A stretch of DNA of 64,000 nt from NCBI GenBank assembly GCA_963762425.1, contig CAVXKY010000024.1, positions 248,001-312,000 of the forward strand, in the 5' to 3' direction. Source of the stretch: REEB95 sp963762425 (lineage in GTDB: Bacteria; Pseudomonadota; Alphaproteobacteria; ATCC43930; CGMCC-115725). The notes below the pieces were generated by a model. It saw nothing but the letters and a program-made list of their open reading frames with translations, did not search any database and was not told the DNA's origin. The position numbers and the translations under genes were made by a program. Shown one piece after another: positions 33,673 through 43,532 of the stretch. Each line of letters begins with the position of its first letter. The stretch's first letter is position 1.

Positions 33673-34671
33673 CTACCAGCGCACCAGCCCGGCGCCCCAG
33701 GTCAATCCGCCGCCCATCGCCTCGAGCAACACCAGCTGGCCGGGCTTGATTCTGCCGTCGCCGCTGGCCTCGGCCAGGGCGAGCGGGACCGAGGCCGCCG
33801 AGGTGTTGGCGTGGCGCTCAATCGTCACCACCACCTTGTCGCTTGCTATGCCCAGCTTCTTGCCGGTGCCGTCGATGATGCGGCGATTGGCCTGATGCGG
33901 CACCAGCCAGTCGATATCCTTGGCTTCGAGCCCATTGGCGTCGAGCGCCTCTTTTGCCACCTCGGCCAGGCGCTGCACCGCATGAAGAAAGATCTTCTTG
34001 CCTTCCATCCGCACATGCCCGGATGTCCCGGTGGTGGACGGGCCGCCATCGACATAAAGCAGATCGTAGCCCCTGCCGTCGGTGTGCAGATGGGTCGAGA
34101 GAATGCCGCGTTCCTTCATGTTCGAGACCCGGCCCGAGAATTGGCTGCCGTTGCCCGGCTTGGCCTCCAGCACCAGGGCGCCGGCGCCGTCGCCGAACAG
34201 CACGCAGGTGCCGCGATCCGTCCAGTCGAGGATGCGCGAGAAAGTCTCGGCGCCGATTACCAAGGCGCGGCTGGCCTGGCCGCAACGCAACGCGTTGTCG
34301 GCCACGGACAGCGCATAGATGAACCCGGTACAGACGGCATGGATGTCGAAAGCGGCGCCCTTGGTGACGCCGAGGCTCGCCTGCACCTTGGATGCGGTGG
34401 CGGGGAAGGTGTTGTCGGGCGTGGCGGTGGCCAGCACGATCAGGTCGATGTCGCCGGGTTTGCATTTTGCCGCCGCCAACGCCCTTTCGGCCGCCTTGAT
34501 GGCAAGATGCGAGGTGAATTCGCCTTCGGCGGCGATGTGCCGCTGGCGGATGCCGGTGCGTTGCACGATCCATTCGTCGGAGGTGTCGAGCTTGGCCGCC
34601 AGCTCGGCGTTGGTGACGATGCGCTCGGGCAGGTAGGAGCCGCAGCCCAGGACTTGCGAGCGATAATTCAT
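33673..34671 (-). CDS. fabH: 3-oxoacyl-ACP synthase III
   Basis: It starts fatty-acid synthesis by condensing acetyl-CoA (or a related acyl-CoA) with malonyl-ACP. The 332 residues carry the complete triad: Cys in IHAVCTGFIYAL (about residue 114), His in VPHQANRRII (about 255) and Asn in RHANTSAASVP (about 285). The ATG overlaps the plsX stop (ATGA). This is the conserved rpmF-plsX-fabH-ihfA arrangement. Confidence 0.96.
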   Translation of the reverse strand: MNYRSQVLGCGSYLPERIVTNAELAAKLDTSDEWIVQRTGIRQRHIAAEGEFTSHLAIKAAERALAAAKCKPGDIDLIVLATATPDNTFPATASKVQASLGVTKGAAFDIHAVCTGFIYALSVADNALRCGQASRALVIGAETFSRILDWTDRGTCVLFGDGAGALVLEAKPGNGSQFSGRVSNMKERGILSTHLHTDGRGYDLLYVDGGPSTTGTSGHVRMEGKKIFLHAVQRLAEVAKEALDANGLEAKDIDWLVPHQANRRIIDGTGKKLGIASDKVVVTIERHANTSAASVPLALAEASGDGRIKPGQLVLLEAMGGGLTWGAGLVRW

Positions 34672-35729
34672 GGCCTGGTGCCGCCCGCCGCGGTCGGTTC
34701 CGCCGCCGCGGGCAGCGCGCTCATCTGCACGATCTCCTCATGCAGCTTGTCGAGGAACCCGTTGATCTGCATGTCGCAAGCCACGCCGATGGCGTTGGCG
34801 AAGCCCAGCGCGTCGGTCGAGCCGTGGCTTTTGACGCAGATGCCCTGGATGCCCAGGAATACCGCGCCGTTATAGCGCCGCGGGTCCATCCGCTTCCGGA
34901 GCTTGCCCAGCGCGCGGTTGGCGAATACATAGCCCAGCCGGGCCATCAGCGAATTGCGGAAGGCGGCGCGCAGGAAACTGGTGTAGAGCCGCGCCGTGCC
35001 CTCGATGGTCTTGAGCGCGATGTTTCCCGTGAAACCGTCGGTCACGACCACGTCGACCGTTCCCGCGGCGATGTCGTTGCCCTCGATGAAGCCGTGGAAA
35101 CGCACCGGCGAACCCGGCCCTCGGAGGCGTAAGGCCGCGCCGCGCACCGCGTCGTTGCCCTTCATCTCCTCGGACCCCACGTTCAACAATCCGACAATCG
35201 GCTGGGGCACGCCCAGTACCGTGCGCGCGAACACGTCGCCCAGCAGCGCGAACTGCACCAGATTTTCGGAATCGCATTCGACATTGGCGCCGAGATCGAG
35301 CATCACGCTCTCGCTCCGGAGCGTCGGCATGAAGCAGGCGATCGCCGGCCGGTCGATGCCCAGTATCATCTTGAGCACGAATTTCGCCATCGCCATCAGC
35401 GCGCCGGTGTTGCCGGCCGAAACCACGCAATCGGCCTCGCCCGCCGCCACCGCGTCGATGGCGAGCCGCATCGAGGAGTTGCGCGCGCCCCTGAGCGCGG
35501 CCGAGGGCTTGGCGTCGTCGGTGACGAATTCGTCGGTGTGGCGGATGACGGCGCGCGCATCGAGCTTGGGAAGCTTGTCCAGGAGCGGACGGATGCGGGC
35601 CTCGATGCCGTAGAACAGGAATTCGGCCTGCGGGTAGCGCACAAGCGCGATGTCGGCGCCCTTCACCACCATGTCGGGCGCCTGTTCGCCACCCATGGCA
35701 TCGAGCGCGATGACCACCCGTTTGCTCAA
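34668..35729 (-). CDS. plsX: Phosphate acyltransferase PlsX
   Basis: It converts acyl-ACP to acyl-phosphate for phospholipid synthesis. The 353-residue protein starts VVIALDAMGGEQAPDMVVKG, the family signature. It contains VSAGNTGALMAMAKFVLKM and the VTDGFTGNIALKTIEG motif. It lies 28 bases after rpmF and is coupled to fabH. Confidence 0.96.
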   Translation of the reverse strand: MSKRVVIALDAMGGEQAPDMVVKGADIALVRYPQAEFLFYGIEARIRPLLDKLPKLDARAVIRHTDEFVTDDAKPSAALRGARNSSMRLAIDAVAAGEADCVVSAGNTGALMAMAKFVLKMILGIDRPAIACFMPTLRSESVMLDLGANVECDSENLVQFALLGDVFARTVLGVPQPIVGLLNVGSEEMKGNDAVRGAALRLRGPGSPVRFHGFIEGNDIAAGTVDVVVTDGFTGNIALKTIEGTARLYTSFLRAAFRNSLMARLGYVFANRALGKLRKRMDPRRYNGAVFLGIQGICVKSHGSTDALGFANAIGVACDMQINGFLDKLHEEIVQMSALPAAAEPTAAGGTRP

Positions 35730-35757
35730 AGCCGGGTTCCCCCCGCCCGCCCGCGCG

Positions 35758-35946
35758 TCACGCCGTCTCGGTCGGAGCCGGAACCACTTCGCGCCCGTCG
35801 TAATAGCCGCAGGCGGCGCAGAGGTGATGCGGCCGCCTCAACTCGCCGCAGTTCGGGCACTCGGTGTAAACCGACGGCTTCAGCGCGTGGTGCGAACGCC
35901 GCATGTTGCGGCGCGACTTGGAGGTCTTTTTCTTCGGAACTGCCAT
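35758..35946 (-). CDS. rpmF: Ribosomal protein L32
   Basis: A 62-residue large-subunit protein. It starts MAVPKKKTSKSRRNMRRSHH, as L32 does, and keeps a zinc-ribbon pair CPNCG and CAACGYY, the zinc-containing form. It lies between the DUF177 gene and plsX, its conserved location. Confidence 0.96.
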   Translation of the reverse strand: MAVPKKKTSKSRRNMRRSHHALKPSVYTECPNCGELRRPHHLCAACGYYDGREVVPAPTETA

Positions 35947-36040
35947 GGAATGAAACTCGGAAGTTTTGGGGAGTTTGGCCCCGGCGGGGCTGGGCCGCAG
36001 TTAGGTAGCGAAAATTGGGCTTTACCGCAACCTCGTTCGC

Positions 36041-36566
36041 CTATTCCTTGGAATTATTCTCCTTTTTCAGGGCTGCCAGGGCCTGGAAGGGCGATAAGGG
36101 CTTGGCGGATCCGTACCGGGATCGCGGCTTCGGCGCCGGGAGCGTGGGGAAACGGGTCGAGCGCCAGCGAGAGCTGCTGGGCCACCGCTTCGCCGATATC
36201 GATGACGCCGTTTTCAATCGGCTCGATGGTTTCGGCCGCGCCGTCGAGATTGACCTCCTGCGCCTCCCCGCCGCCGCCGTAAAGCACGCTGAACCCCTCT
36301 TCGACGCGGCTTTGGACCGGCGCCAGCGACACGACGCAGGCCTGCGTCACGTCGGCGTCGAGTTCGGCGGTCAGGCGGAAAAGGCCGCCGGGAATCTGTT
36401 CGAGGCGCACCACCGCCGCGAGCCGGCCGAGCGCGATGAGATCGAAGCGCTTGGCGAGCGCCGCGCGTTCCGCCGGGTTGGCGGCGATCTCGAAGTGCCG
36501 CCCGTCGCGCGTAAGTCGCGTGACCTCGATCACCCGGGAGAATTCAGGCGCGGGCGGCGCTTTCAT
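36041..36566 (-). CDS. DUF177/YceD-family protein, one frameshift near the 3' end
   Basis: YceD/DUF177 proteins precede rpmF in most bacteria and are linked to 23S rRNA maturation and ribosome assembly. The product starts MKAPPAPEFSRVIEVTRLTR and has the family core LTAELDADVTQACVVSLAPV. In the first frame it would end with a non-family tail at 36054. Shifting frame near 36112 gives SPFQALAALKKENNSKE and a stop at 36041, the ending expected for the family. I infer a one-base error. The start overlaps the CBP3-type gene (ATGA). Confidence 0.85.
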
Positions 36567-37096
36567 GGCCCCTCCCCGGCATCCAACGGCAGTTCGCCGC
36601 GCAGCAGATCCTCCACCGGCGCGCGCGCCAGCGCCGCTTCCTGGCGGCGCAGATAAGATGCCGATGCCGCGAGCTGCGCGGGCGCGGGCTTGACCGTGCC
36701 GAACAGATTCCGTTTCAGCGCCTCTTCGAGATTCTCCTCGCCCGCGAGTCCCCGCTGATAGGCGCGGATGCGGCCATAGAAGGACTGCGCCATGGCCTTG
36801 ACCTGGCGGCCGACGCCGAGATCGGAGGCGCCCATTTCGCGCAAGTTCCGGTCGAGATCGGCGAACATGATGTCGAACAGCTCTTGGGAGAAACCGGCGG
36901 CTTCGGGCGCGGATTTGAGCCGCCGCAGCGCCAGGAAGGCATGGAGCGCGATCATCTCGAAACGCCCGTCGAGCGTATCGGGCACGCCCCACTGCGCGAA
37001 GAAGGCCTCCGCGCGCGAAGCATTGACGATCTCGCCATAAAGCGCATGGGCGGCGCTGGTGCGGGGTTTGCGGCGGAACAGCGCGGCCAATGTCAT
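36563..37096 (-). CDS. Ubiquinol-cytochrome c chaperone (CBP3-type) family protein
   Basis: The family helps assemble the cytochrome bc1 complex, at least in mitochondria. The 177 residues show the typical pattern ALYGEIVNASRAEAFFAQWG, DTLDGRFEMIALHAFLALRR and FDIMFADLDRNLREMGASDL. The product is soluble with no signal peptide. It is the first gene of the run to rpmF-plsX-fabH and is divergent from bamE by about 60 bases. Confidence 0.88.
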   Translation of the reverse strand: MTLAALFRRKPRTSAAHALYGEIVNASRAEAFFAQWGVPDTLDGRFEMIALHAFLALRRLKSAPEAAGFSQELFDIMFADLDRNLREMGASDLGVGRQVKAMAQSFYGRIRAYQRGLAGEENLEEALKRNLFGTVKPAPAQLAASASYLRRQEAALARAPVEDLLRGELPLDAGEGP

Positions 37097-37158
37097 GTCA
37101 AAAACCCCGGATAGCCCATTGAAAGACGGGGCCTTTCAGGATACAACTTTCCGCCGAC

Positions 37159-37656
37159 ATGGAGATGTTTTTCAAGCCTTTTGATCGCCGCCGCTGGCGC
37201 CTGGCCGCGCAGCTTGGCGCCGCGTTGGCGTTTGGACTGGCGCTGGCGTCCTGCGGCATTCCGGTCGATCAGCGCGGCAATCTGCCCGACGAGCGCAATC
37301 TTTCCCAAATCAAGCCGGGCGAGACCGACAAGGCGACGGTGACGCGACTGATCGGCTCGCCCTCCTCGGTCGCCGCCTTCGATCCCAACACCTGGTATTA
37401 CATCAGCCAGAAAACCAAGACCGTGGCTTTCTTCCGCACCGACGTGCTCGATCAGGAAGTGATCGCGATCACCTTCGATGAGGACGGCAAGGTCAAGACC
37501 ATCAACAACCGCGGCATTCAAGACGCCCAGGCGGTGACGCCCAATCCCAACGCCACGCCGACTTATGGCCGCGAATTCTCGACCATCGAGCAGTTCCTCG
37601 GCAATTTCGGCAAGTTCGTCACCAAGAAGCCCACCAGCGAGGAAAACGGGCAATAG
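37159..37656 (+). CDS. bamE: Outer-membrane assembly lipoprotein BamE (SmpA/OmlA)
   Basis: A small lipoprotein of the BAM complex that inserts beta-barrel proteins. The 165-residue product has a signal sequence with lipobox LASCG (Cys about residue 33). The SmpA/OmlA domain has LSQIKPGETDKATVTRLIGS, SVAAFDPNTWYYISQKT and VIAITFDEDGKVKTINN. It is divergent from the CBP3 gene, a usual alphaproteobacterial arrangement. Confidence 0.92.
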   Translation: MEMFFKPFDRRRWRLAAQLGAALAFGLALASCGIPVDQRGNLPDERNLSQIKPGETDKATVTRLIGSPSSVAAFDPNTWYYISQKTKTVAFFRTDVLDQEVIAITFDEDGKVKTINNRGIQDAQAVTPNPNATPTYGREFSTIEQFLGNFGKFVTKKPTSEENGQ

Positions 37657-37688
37657 CCCGCGCCTCCCCGGCCTTTCCGTTCAGAGAC

Positions 37689-39783
37689 TCAGCGCCAGGC
37701 GGCGAGTATCGCCAGCAGCAAAATCGCCACGATATTGGTGATCTTGATCATCGGGTTGACCGCCGGCCCGGCGGTGTCCTTGTAGGGATCGCCGACGGTG
37801 TCGCCGGTCACCGCGGCCTTGTGAGCCTCCGAGCCCTTGCCGCCGTAACGGCCTTCCTCGATGTATTTCTTGGCGTTGTCCCAGGCGCCGCCGCCCGAAG
37901 TCATGGAAATGGCGACGAAGATGCCGGTGACGATCGTCCCCAGCAGCATCGCGCCCAGCGCGCTGAATCCGGCCGCCTTGCCGCCGATCGCCGAAACGAC
38001 GAAATAGAGCACGATCGGCGCCAGCACCGGCAGCAGCGACGGCACGATCATCTCCTTGATCGCCGCCTTGGTGAGCAGATCGACGGCGCGGCCGTAATCG
38101 GGCTTGCCCTTGCCCGACATGATGCCCTTGATCTGCTTGAACTGGCGGCGCACCTCGATCACCACCGAGCCGGCGGCGCGGCCGACCGCGGTCATGCCCA
38201 TCGAGGCGAATAGATAGGGCAACAGGCCGCCGATGAAGAGGCCGATAACCACATAGGGATCCTGCAAGGCGAAGCGCACGTCGAGGCCGGGGAAGTAATA
38301 GCGCAGATCGTTGGTGTAGGCGGCGAACAGCACCAGCGCGGCGAGCGCGGCCGAGCCGATGGCATAGCCCTTGGTCACCGCCTTGGTGGTGTTGCCGACG
38401 GCGTCGAGCGCGTCGGTGATCTTGCGCACGTTCTTCGGCAGATTGGCCATTTCCGCGATGCCGCCGGCGTTGTCGGTGACCGGCCCGTAGGCGTCGAGCG
38501 CCACGATCATGCCGGCCAAGGCCAGCATGGTGGTGGCGGCGATGCCGATGCCGAACACGCCGCTCAAGAGATAGGAGACGAGAATGCCGGCGCAGATCAC
38601 GATCACCGGCAGCGCGGTCGATTCCATCGAAATGGCCAGGCCTTGGATGACGTTGGTGCCGTGGCCGGTGGTCGAGCTTTTGGCGATGCTCTGGACCGGG
38701 CGGTAGAATGTGGAGGTGTAGTATTCGGTGATCCAGACCAAGAGGCCGGTGACGGCCAATCCCACCAGCGCGCAATAGAACAGGCGAGAACCGGTGGTGA
38801 TGGTGCCGTTGGTCATGATCATCATGGTGTCCATGCCCACCAGCTTGGAGATCGAAATCCAGATCGCCCCGGCCGACAACACGCCGGCCGCGACCAGGCC
38901 CTTATAGAGCGCCGCCATGATGTTCTTGCTCGGTCCGAGCCGGACGAAAAAGGTGCCGATCACCGACGCGAAGATGCACACGCCGCCGATCAGCAGCGGC
39001 AGCACCATGATGGTGTCGCGCAAGGCGCCGTCGAAGAAGATCGCGCACAGCAGCATGGTCGCGACGATGGTCACGGCATAGGTCTCGAACAGATCGGCGG
39101 CCATGCCGGCGCAATCGCCGACATTGTCGCCCACATTGTCGGCGATCACCGCCGGGTTGCGCGGATCGTCCTCGGGAATGCCGGCTTCGACCTTGCCCAC
39201 CAGATCGGCGCCGACATCGGCGCCCTTGGTGAAGATGCCGCCGCCCAGCCGCGCGAAAATGGAGATCAGCGAAGCGCCGAAGCTCAAGGCCACCAGCGCT
39301 TCGAGAATGGGACGCGGATTGTCGACCGGCAGCGTCGAACGCAGAAACAGGTAGTAGAGCGTAACGCCCAACAGCCCCAATCCCACCACCAGCATGCCGG
39401 TGACCGCGCCGGCGCGGAAAGCGATATCGAGGCCCGCGGCGAGGCCCTTCTTCGCCGCCTGGGCGGTGCGCAGATTGGCGCGCACCGAAATATTCATGCC
39501 GATGTAACCGGCCGAACCCGACAGCACCGCGCCGATCAGGAATCCGAGCCCGCTGCGCCAGCCCAGTGTGTAGCGTCAGGATAATCAGGATCACCACGCC
39601 GACCACGGCGATGGTGCGGTATTGGCGGTTGAGATAGGCCTGGGCGCCTTCCTGCACCGCGGCGGCGATTTGCTGCATGCGCGCCGAACCGGGATCGGCC
39701 GACAACACCATTTGGCTGGTCACGATGCCGTAGAGCACGGCGGTCACGCCGCCGAGGATGATCACCCAATAGGCCAAGCTCAT
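37689..39783 (-). CDS. hppA: Membrane proton-pumping pyrophosphatase, one frameshift
   Basis: It pumps protons using pyrophosphate and has about 16 membrane helices. The main frame gives 612 residues with the substrate motif DVGADLVGKVEAGIPEDDPR and DNVGDNVGDCAGMAADLFE. The segment GNTTKAVTKGYAIGSA has Lys after GNTT, which marks the K+-independent subtype. The N-terminus (MSLAYWVIILGGVTAVLYGI, QIAAAVQEGAQAYLNRQYRT) lies in another frame from 39783. One extra base near 39567 joins them as ILTL then LGWRSGLGFLIGAVLSGSAG. I infer a sequence error. It is the last gene of the leftward rpiB-to-hppA run. Confidence 0.93.
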
Positions 39784-39913
39784 GTCGGAAACCCCCCGCT
39801 CATCGAATCGTTCCGGAAAAAGCGGGCGGACCATGCCAGAACGCAACCGCCGAGGCAACCCATGAGGATTGCAGGCGGAAGGCTGGAACCGCCAAGCGCC
39901 CCGGGGCTGGGGC

Positions 39914-40899
39914 CTAGAAGTGGCGGTATCCGGTTTGCGGCAATGCGGCGGGCCGGCCCTCGGCGTCGAGCACATGCACACCCGATCCCTTCTCAAAGCG
40001 CCCGATCGGCGTCAGCGGCCAATTTGAGCTTCTTGGAGAGGGCGGCGATGCGCTTTTCCGCCTTTGCGGGCGCGGCGAAGACCAGCTCGTAATCGTCGCC
40101 CGCTCCCAGCGCTGCGAAAATGCGCTCGGGCTCGGCTTGAACCGCCGCGCGCGCCGGCTTGGACAAGGGCAGCTTCTTTGGCCTCGATGGTGGCGCCGAG
40201 CTTCGAGGCGGTGCAGACATGGCCGAGATCGGCGACCAGCCCGTCGGAAATATCGGCGGCGGCATGCGCCAGCCCGGCCAAAGCGCGGCCCAATTCGAGC
40301 CGCGGCTCGGGCAGGCGGTAGCGGCGGATCAGGAAATCGCGCGCGGCCGGCTCGATCCCGGCCAACTCGCCTTTGAGCGCGGCCAAGCCCAGCGCCGCAT
40401 CGCCCAGGGTTCCCGATACATAGACCCGGTCGCCCGGCTTGGCGCCGGAACGCAGGATGGCCTTGCCCCGCTTCACCGTGCCGAACATCGCGACCGAGAG
40501 CGTCGCCGGCCCCGGCGTCGCCGTCGAATCCCCGCCATAGAGCTTGATGCCGAAACGCTTCTGGTCGGCGGCCAGGCCCTTGGCGAATTCCTCGAGCCAG
40601 GCCTCGCCGCAAGCGGGCGGCAGGCACGTCACCAGCAGATATCCCACCGGCGTCGCGCCCTTGGCGGCGAGATCCGACAGATTGACCCGCAGCAGTTTCT
40701 GCGCGACCTGGCCCGGCGGGTCGTCGGGCCGGTAATGCACGCCTTCGACGATGGCGTCGGTCTTGAGAACGTATTGCTCGCCCGCCGCTCCGGGAATCAA
40801 TCCGACGTCGTCCAGCAGCCGCAAGCCGCCCGGCGCCGCCAGCGGCGCGAAGAAGCGCGCGATGCGCTCGAATTCATCGAGATGCGGGTTCGGCGCCAT
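39914..40899 (-). CDS. thiL: Thiamine-monophosphate kinase, two frameshifts
   Basis: It phosphorylates thiamine monophosphate to the diphosphate cofactor. The N-terminal two thirds read through: LDEFERIARFFAPLA, LKTDAIVEGVHYRPDDPP, LYGGDSTATPGPATLSVAMF and AAADISDGLVADLGH. Near 40177 an extra A in AAA breaks the frame; the next frame gives KKLPLSKPARAAVQ and ALGAGDDYELVFAAPA. Near 40005 a second shift leads to RFEKGSGVHVLDAEGRPAAL and the stop at 39914. All motifs are present, so I infer sequencing errors. It overlaps nusB by 26 bases. Confidence 0.9.
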
Positions 40900-41369
40900 G
40901 GCGCTTCTCCCCGAGCTCGCCCGCCCGCAACCGGCGCGCCAGGCTGTCGAGCACGCCGTTGACCAGCCCCGGCTCCTTCTCGCCGAAAAAGGCATGGGCG
41001 ATGTCGAGATACTCGTTGATGACGATTTCGGGGGCCACGTCCGGGCGATACGCCAGCTCGAAGGCGCCACAGCGCAGAATGGCGCGCAACACGGTTTCGA
41101 GCCGGTTGAGCGGCCAGTCCGGCGACAGATCGGCCGAGATCAGCGCGGTCGAGCTCGGCCTGGTGCGCCGCCGCGCCCCCGGCGATATCGCCGAAGAATT
41201 CCTTGTCGGCTTCGCCGAAATCCTCGCCCTTGGCTCCCTCGCCGAGCCGGTGGGCCAGGAATTCCTCGATCACCTGGCGCGGCTCGCTTTGCGTCAGCTC
41301 GATCTGATAGAGCGCCTGCACCGCGGCAAGCCGCGCGGCGGTCCGCCTGCGGCCGGGGGGTGCGTTCAC
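40874..41369 (-). CDS. nusB: Transcription antitermination factor NusB, one frameshift
   Basis: An RNA-binding factor for rRNA antitermination. The start is GTG at 41369 (NAPPGRRRTAARLAAVQALY), overlapping the ribH stop as GTGA. The first frame runs through IELTQSEPRQVIEEFLAHRL to about AHQAELD. One extra C near 41150 then moves the reading to LISADLSPDWPLNRLETVLR, AILRCGAFELAYRPDVAPEI and VINEYLDIAHAFFGEKEPGL. The combined protein is a normal NusB of about 164 residues. I infer a sequence error. Confidence 0.9.
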
Positions 41370-41806
41370 CGGCTCTTGTCCGAAAATCGCTGCTTCAGCG
41401 CGATCATGGCGAGACAGGCGCGCGCCGCCTCGCCGCCCTTGTCCTTCTTGTCCTTGCGCGCGCGCGCCATGGCCTGGCGTTCGTTCTCGACCGTCAGCAC
41501 GCCGAAGCCCACGGCCAGGCCCTTGAGCGCCAGGTCCTGGATGCCGCGTGCGCATTCGGCGCAGATCAGGTCGTAATGCGAGGTCTCGCCGCGGATGACG
41601 CAGCCCAGCGCGACGAAGCCGTCATATTTGCCCGAAGCCGCCGCCAGGGATATGGCGGCGGGAATTTCAAAACAGCCCGGCACCTCGATCTTGTCGTATT
41701 CGGCGCCGCCCGAATCCAACGCCGCCTGCGCGCCGCGCAGCAACTCGTTGGCGATATGCGCGTAATAACGCGCCTCGACGATCAGGACCTGCGGTTTCTT
41801 GGCCAT
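41366..41806 (-). CDS. ribH: 6,7-dimethyl-8-ribityllumazine synthase
   Basis: The penultimate enzyme of riboflavin synthesis, forming the icosahedral or pentameric lumazine synthase. The 146 residues show VPGCFEIPAAISLAA, the substrate loop GCVIRGETSHYDLICAE and GFGVLTVENERQA. The frame is intact, unlike its riboflavin neighbours. It is coupled to nusB by GTGA and starts two bases after ribB. Confidence 0.96.
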   Translation of the reverse strand: MAKKPQVLIVEARYYAHIANELLRGAQAALDSGGAEYDKIEVPGCFEIPAAISLAAASGKYDGFVALGCVIRGETSHYDLICAECARGIQDLALKGLAVGFGVLTVENERQAMARARKDKKDKGGEAARACLAMIALKQRFSDKSR

Positions 41807-41807
41807 G

Positions 41808-42921
41808 TCAGCGCTCGATCTTGATCGGGCGGCGTTCGGCGACCGTCAGGCCATAGCCTTCGAGGCCGACGATGCTGCGTTCGACGTTGGACAACAGGAT
41901 CATGTCGCGCACGCCGAGGTCGAACAGGATCTGCGCGCCGATGCCGTAATCGCGCAGTTCCGGCACGGTCTTGCCGGTTTCGAGGAAACCGCGCACGCGG
42001 GTCGACAGCGCCGTGGGCGTGGATTCCCGCAGCAGCACGACCACGCCCCTGCCCTCCTTGGCGATCATGTCCATGGCGGCCTGCAACAGCCCGGCGCGGC
42101 CGCTCCTGACGCTGCCCAGCGCGTCGTCGAGCACGTTGAGCGCGTGCATGCGCACCAGCACCGGCTCCTTGGTCGACAAATCGCCCTTCACCAGCGCGAT
42201 GTGCTCGGCATAGGCGACCTTGTTGACGTAGACATGCATCTGCCAGATGCCGCCATGCGTCGCCGGAAAATCCGTGGACAGCGTGCGCTCGATGATGCGG
42301 TCGTGGCGGCGGCGATAGGCGATCAGATCGGCGATGGTCGCGACCTTGATGCCGTGCAGCTGCGCGAACGCGACCAGATCGGCATCGGCGCGCCATGGTG
42401 CCGTCGTCGTTCATGATCTCGCAGATCACGCCCGAGGGATTGAGGCCGGCCAGGCGCGCGATGTCCACCGCCGCCTCGGTATGGCCGGTGCGCACCAGCA
42501 CGCCGCCGTCGCGCGCCATCAGCGGAAAGACGTGGCCGGGCGTGACGATGTCCTCGGGGCCCTTGCTCGGGTCGATGGCGGCGGCGACGGTGCGGGCCCG
42601 GTCCGGCGCCGAGATGCCGGTGGTCACGCCGTCGCGCGCCTCGATCGAGACGGTGAAGGCGGTCTGGAGCCGCGAGGCGTTCTGCTGCGCCATCAGCGGC
42701 AGTTTCAACCGCTCGACCCGCTCGCGCGTCAGCGCCAGGCAGATCAGGCCGCGGCCGTGCTTGGCCATGAAGTTGATCGCCGCGGGCGTCGCCATCTGCG
42801 CCGGGATGATGAGGTCGCCCTCGTTCTCGCGGCTTTCGTCGTCGACCAGGATGAACATCCGGCCGTTGCGCGCTTCCTCGATGATTTCCTCGGTCGGCGA
42901 GGCGATTTCGACGAAGCTCAT
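41808..42921 (-). CDS. ribB: 3,4-dihydroxy-2-butanone-4-phosphate synthase fused to a degenerate RibA-like domain (RibBX type), one frameshift
   Basis: The N-terminal domain (about residues 1-205) makes the four-carbon riboflavin precursor from ribulose-5-phosphate. It has the intact motif FILVDDESRENEGDLIIPAQ and the segment TPGHVFPLMARDGGVLVRTG. The frame breaks near 42393 after DGTMAR and resumes as DADLVAFAQLHGIKVATIAD. The C-terminal GTP-cyclohydrolase-II-like domain lacks the zinc cysteines: where RibA has a C-x10-C-x-C set, this protein reads MHALNVLDDALGSVRSGRAG. It is therefore probably not a cyclohydrolase. The break is inferred to be an error; the cysteine loss is real. Confidence 0.9.
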
Positions 42922-43512
42922 GCGGGCTCCCGCGCCAACAGCCGCGCGACGTAACGCGCGATGACGTCCAACTCAAGATTGACCTTGTCCCCCGGCTGAA
43001 GCTGCCCGAGGGTCGTCTTGGCCAGGGTCAACGGAATCAAATTGACGCCGAAGCGCCGCCCCTCGACCTCGTTGACGGTGAGCGAGACGCCGTCGAGCGA
43101 AACCGAGCCCTTGGGCGCGATCGACAATTCCAGCGGACGCGGCGCCTCGAAGGTCAGGCGGACGCTGTCCCCTTCGGACCGCCGCGCCGTAACCGTCGCA
43201 AGACCGTCGACGTGCCCCATCACCATATGCCCGCCCAGCTCGTCGCCCAGACGCAGTGAACGCTCGAGATTGAGCCTGGTGCCCGCTTTCCAGCCGCCGG
43301 ACGGTGGACCGCGCGCGCGTCTCGGCCGAGATCCGGACCGAGAACCAGTCCTTGCCCTTGTCGGCGGCCGACAGGCAGATGCCCGCGCAGGCGATCGAGC
43401 CGCCCAGGGCCAGATCGCCGAGATCGAGGCCGGTGGCGATGGTAAAGCCGGTGTCGCCGCCCGGTTGGACGGCGCGCACCTGGCCGATATCGCTGATGAT
43501 TCCGGTAAACAT
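42918..43512 (-). CDS. ribE: Riboflavin synthase alpha chain, one frameshift
   Basis: It dismutates lumazine to riboflavin. The N-terminal half begins MFTGIISDIGQVRAVQPGGD and continues through SIACAGICLSAADKGKDWFS in one frame. After a shift near 43300 the second half reads GWKAGTRLNLERSLRLGDEL, GGHMVMGHVDGLATVTARRS and GSVSLDGVSLTVNEVEGRRF, giving both lumazine-binding repeats. The combined length is about 198 residues, the normal size. I infer a sequence error. It overlaps ribB by ATGA. Confidence 0.92.
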
Positions 43513-43532
43513 GCCAAACTTAGGGCCGTAAT

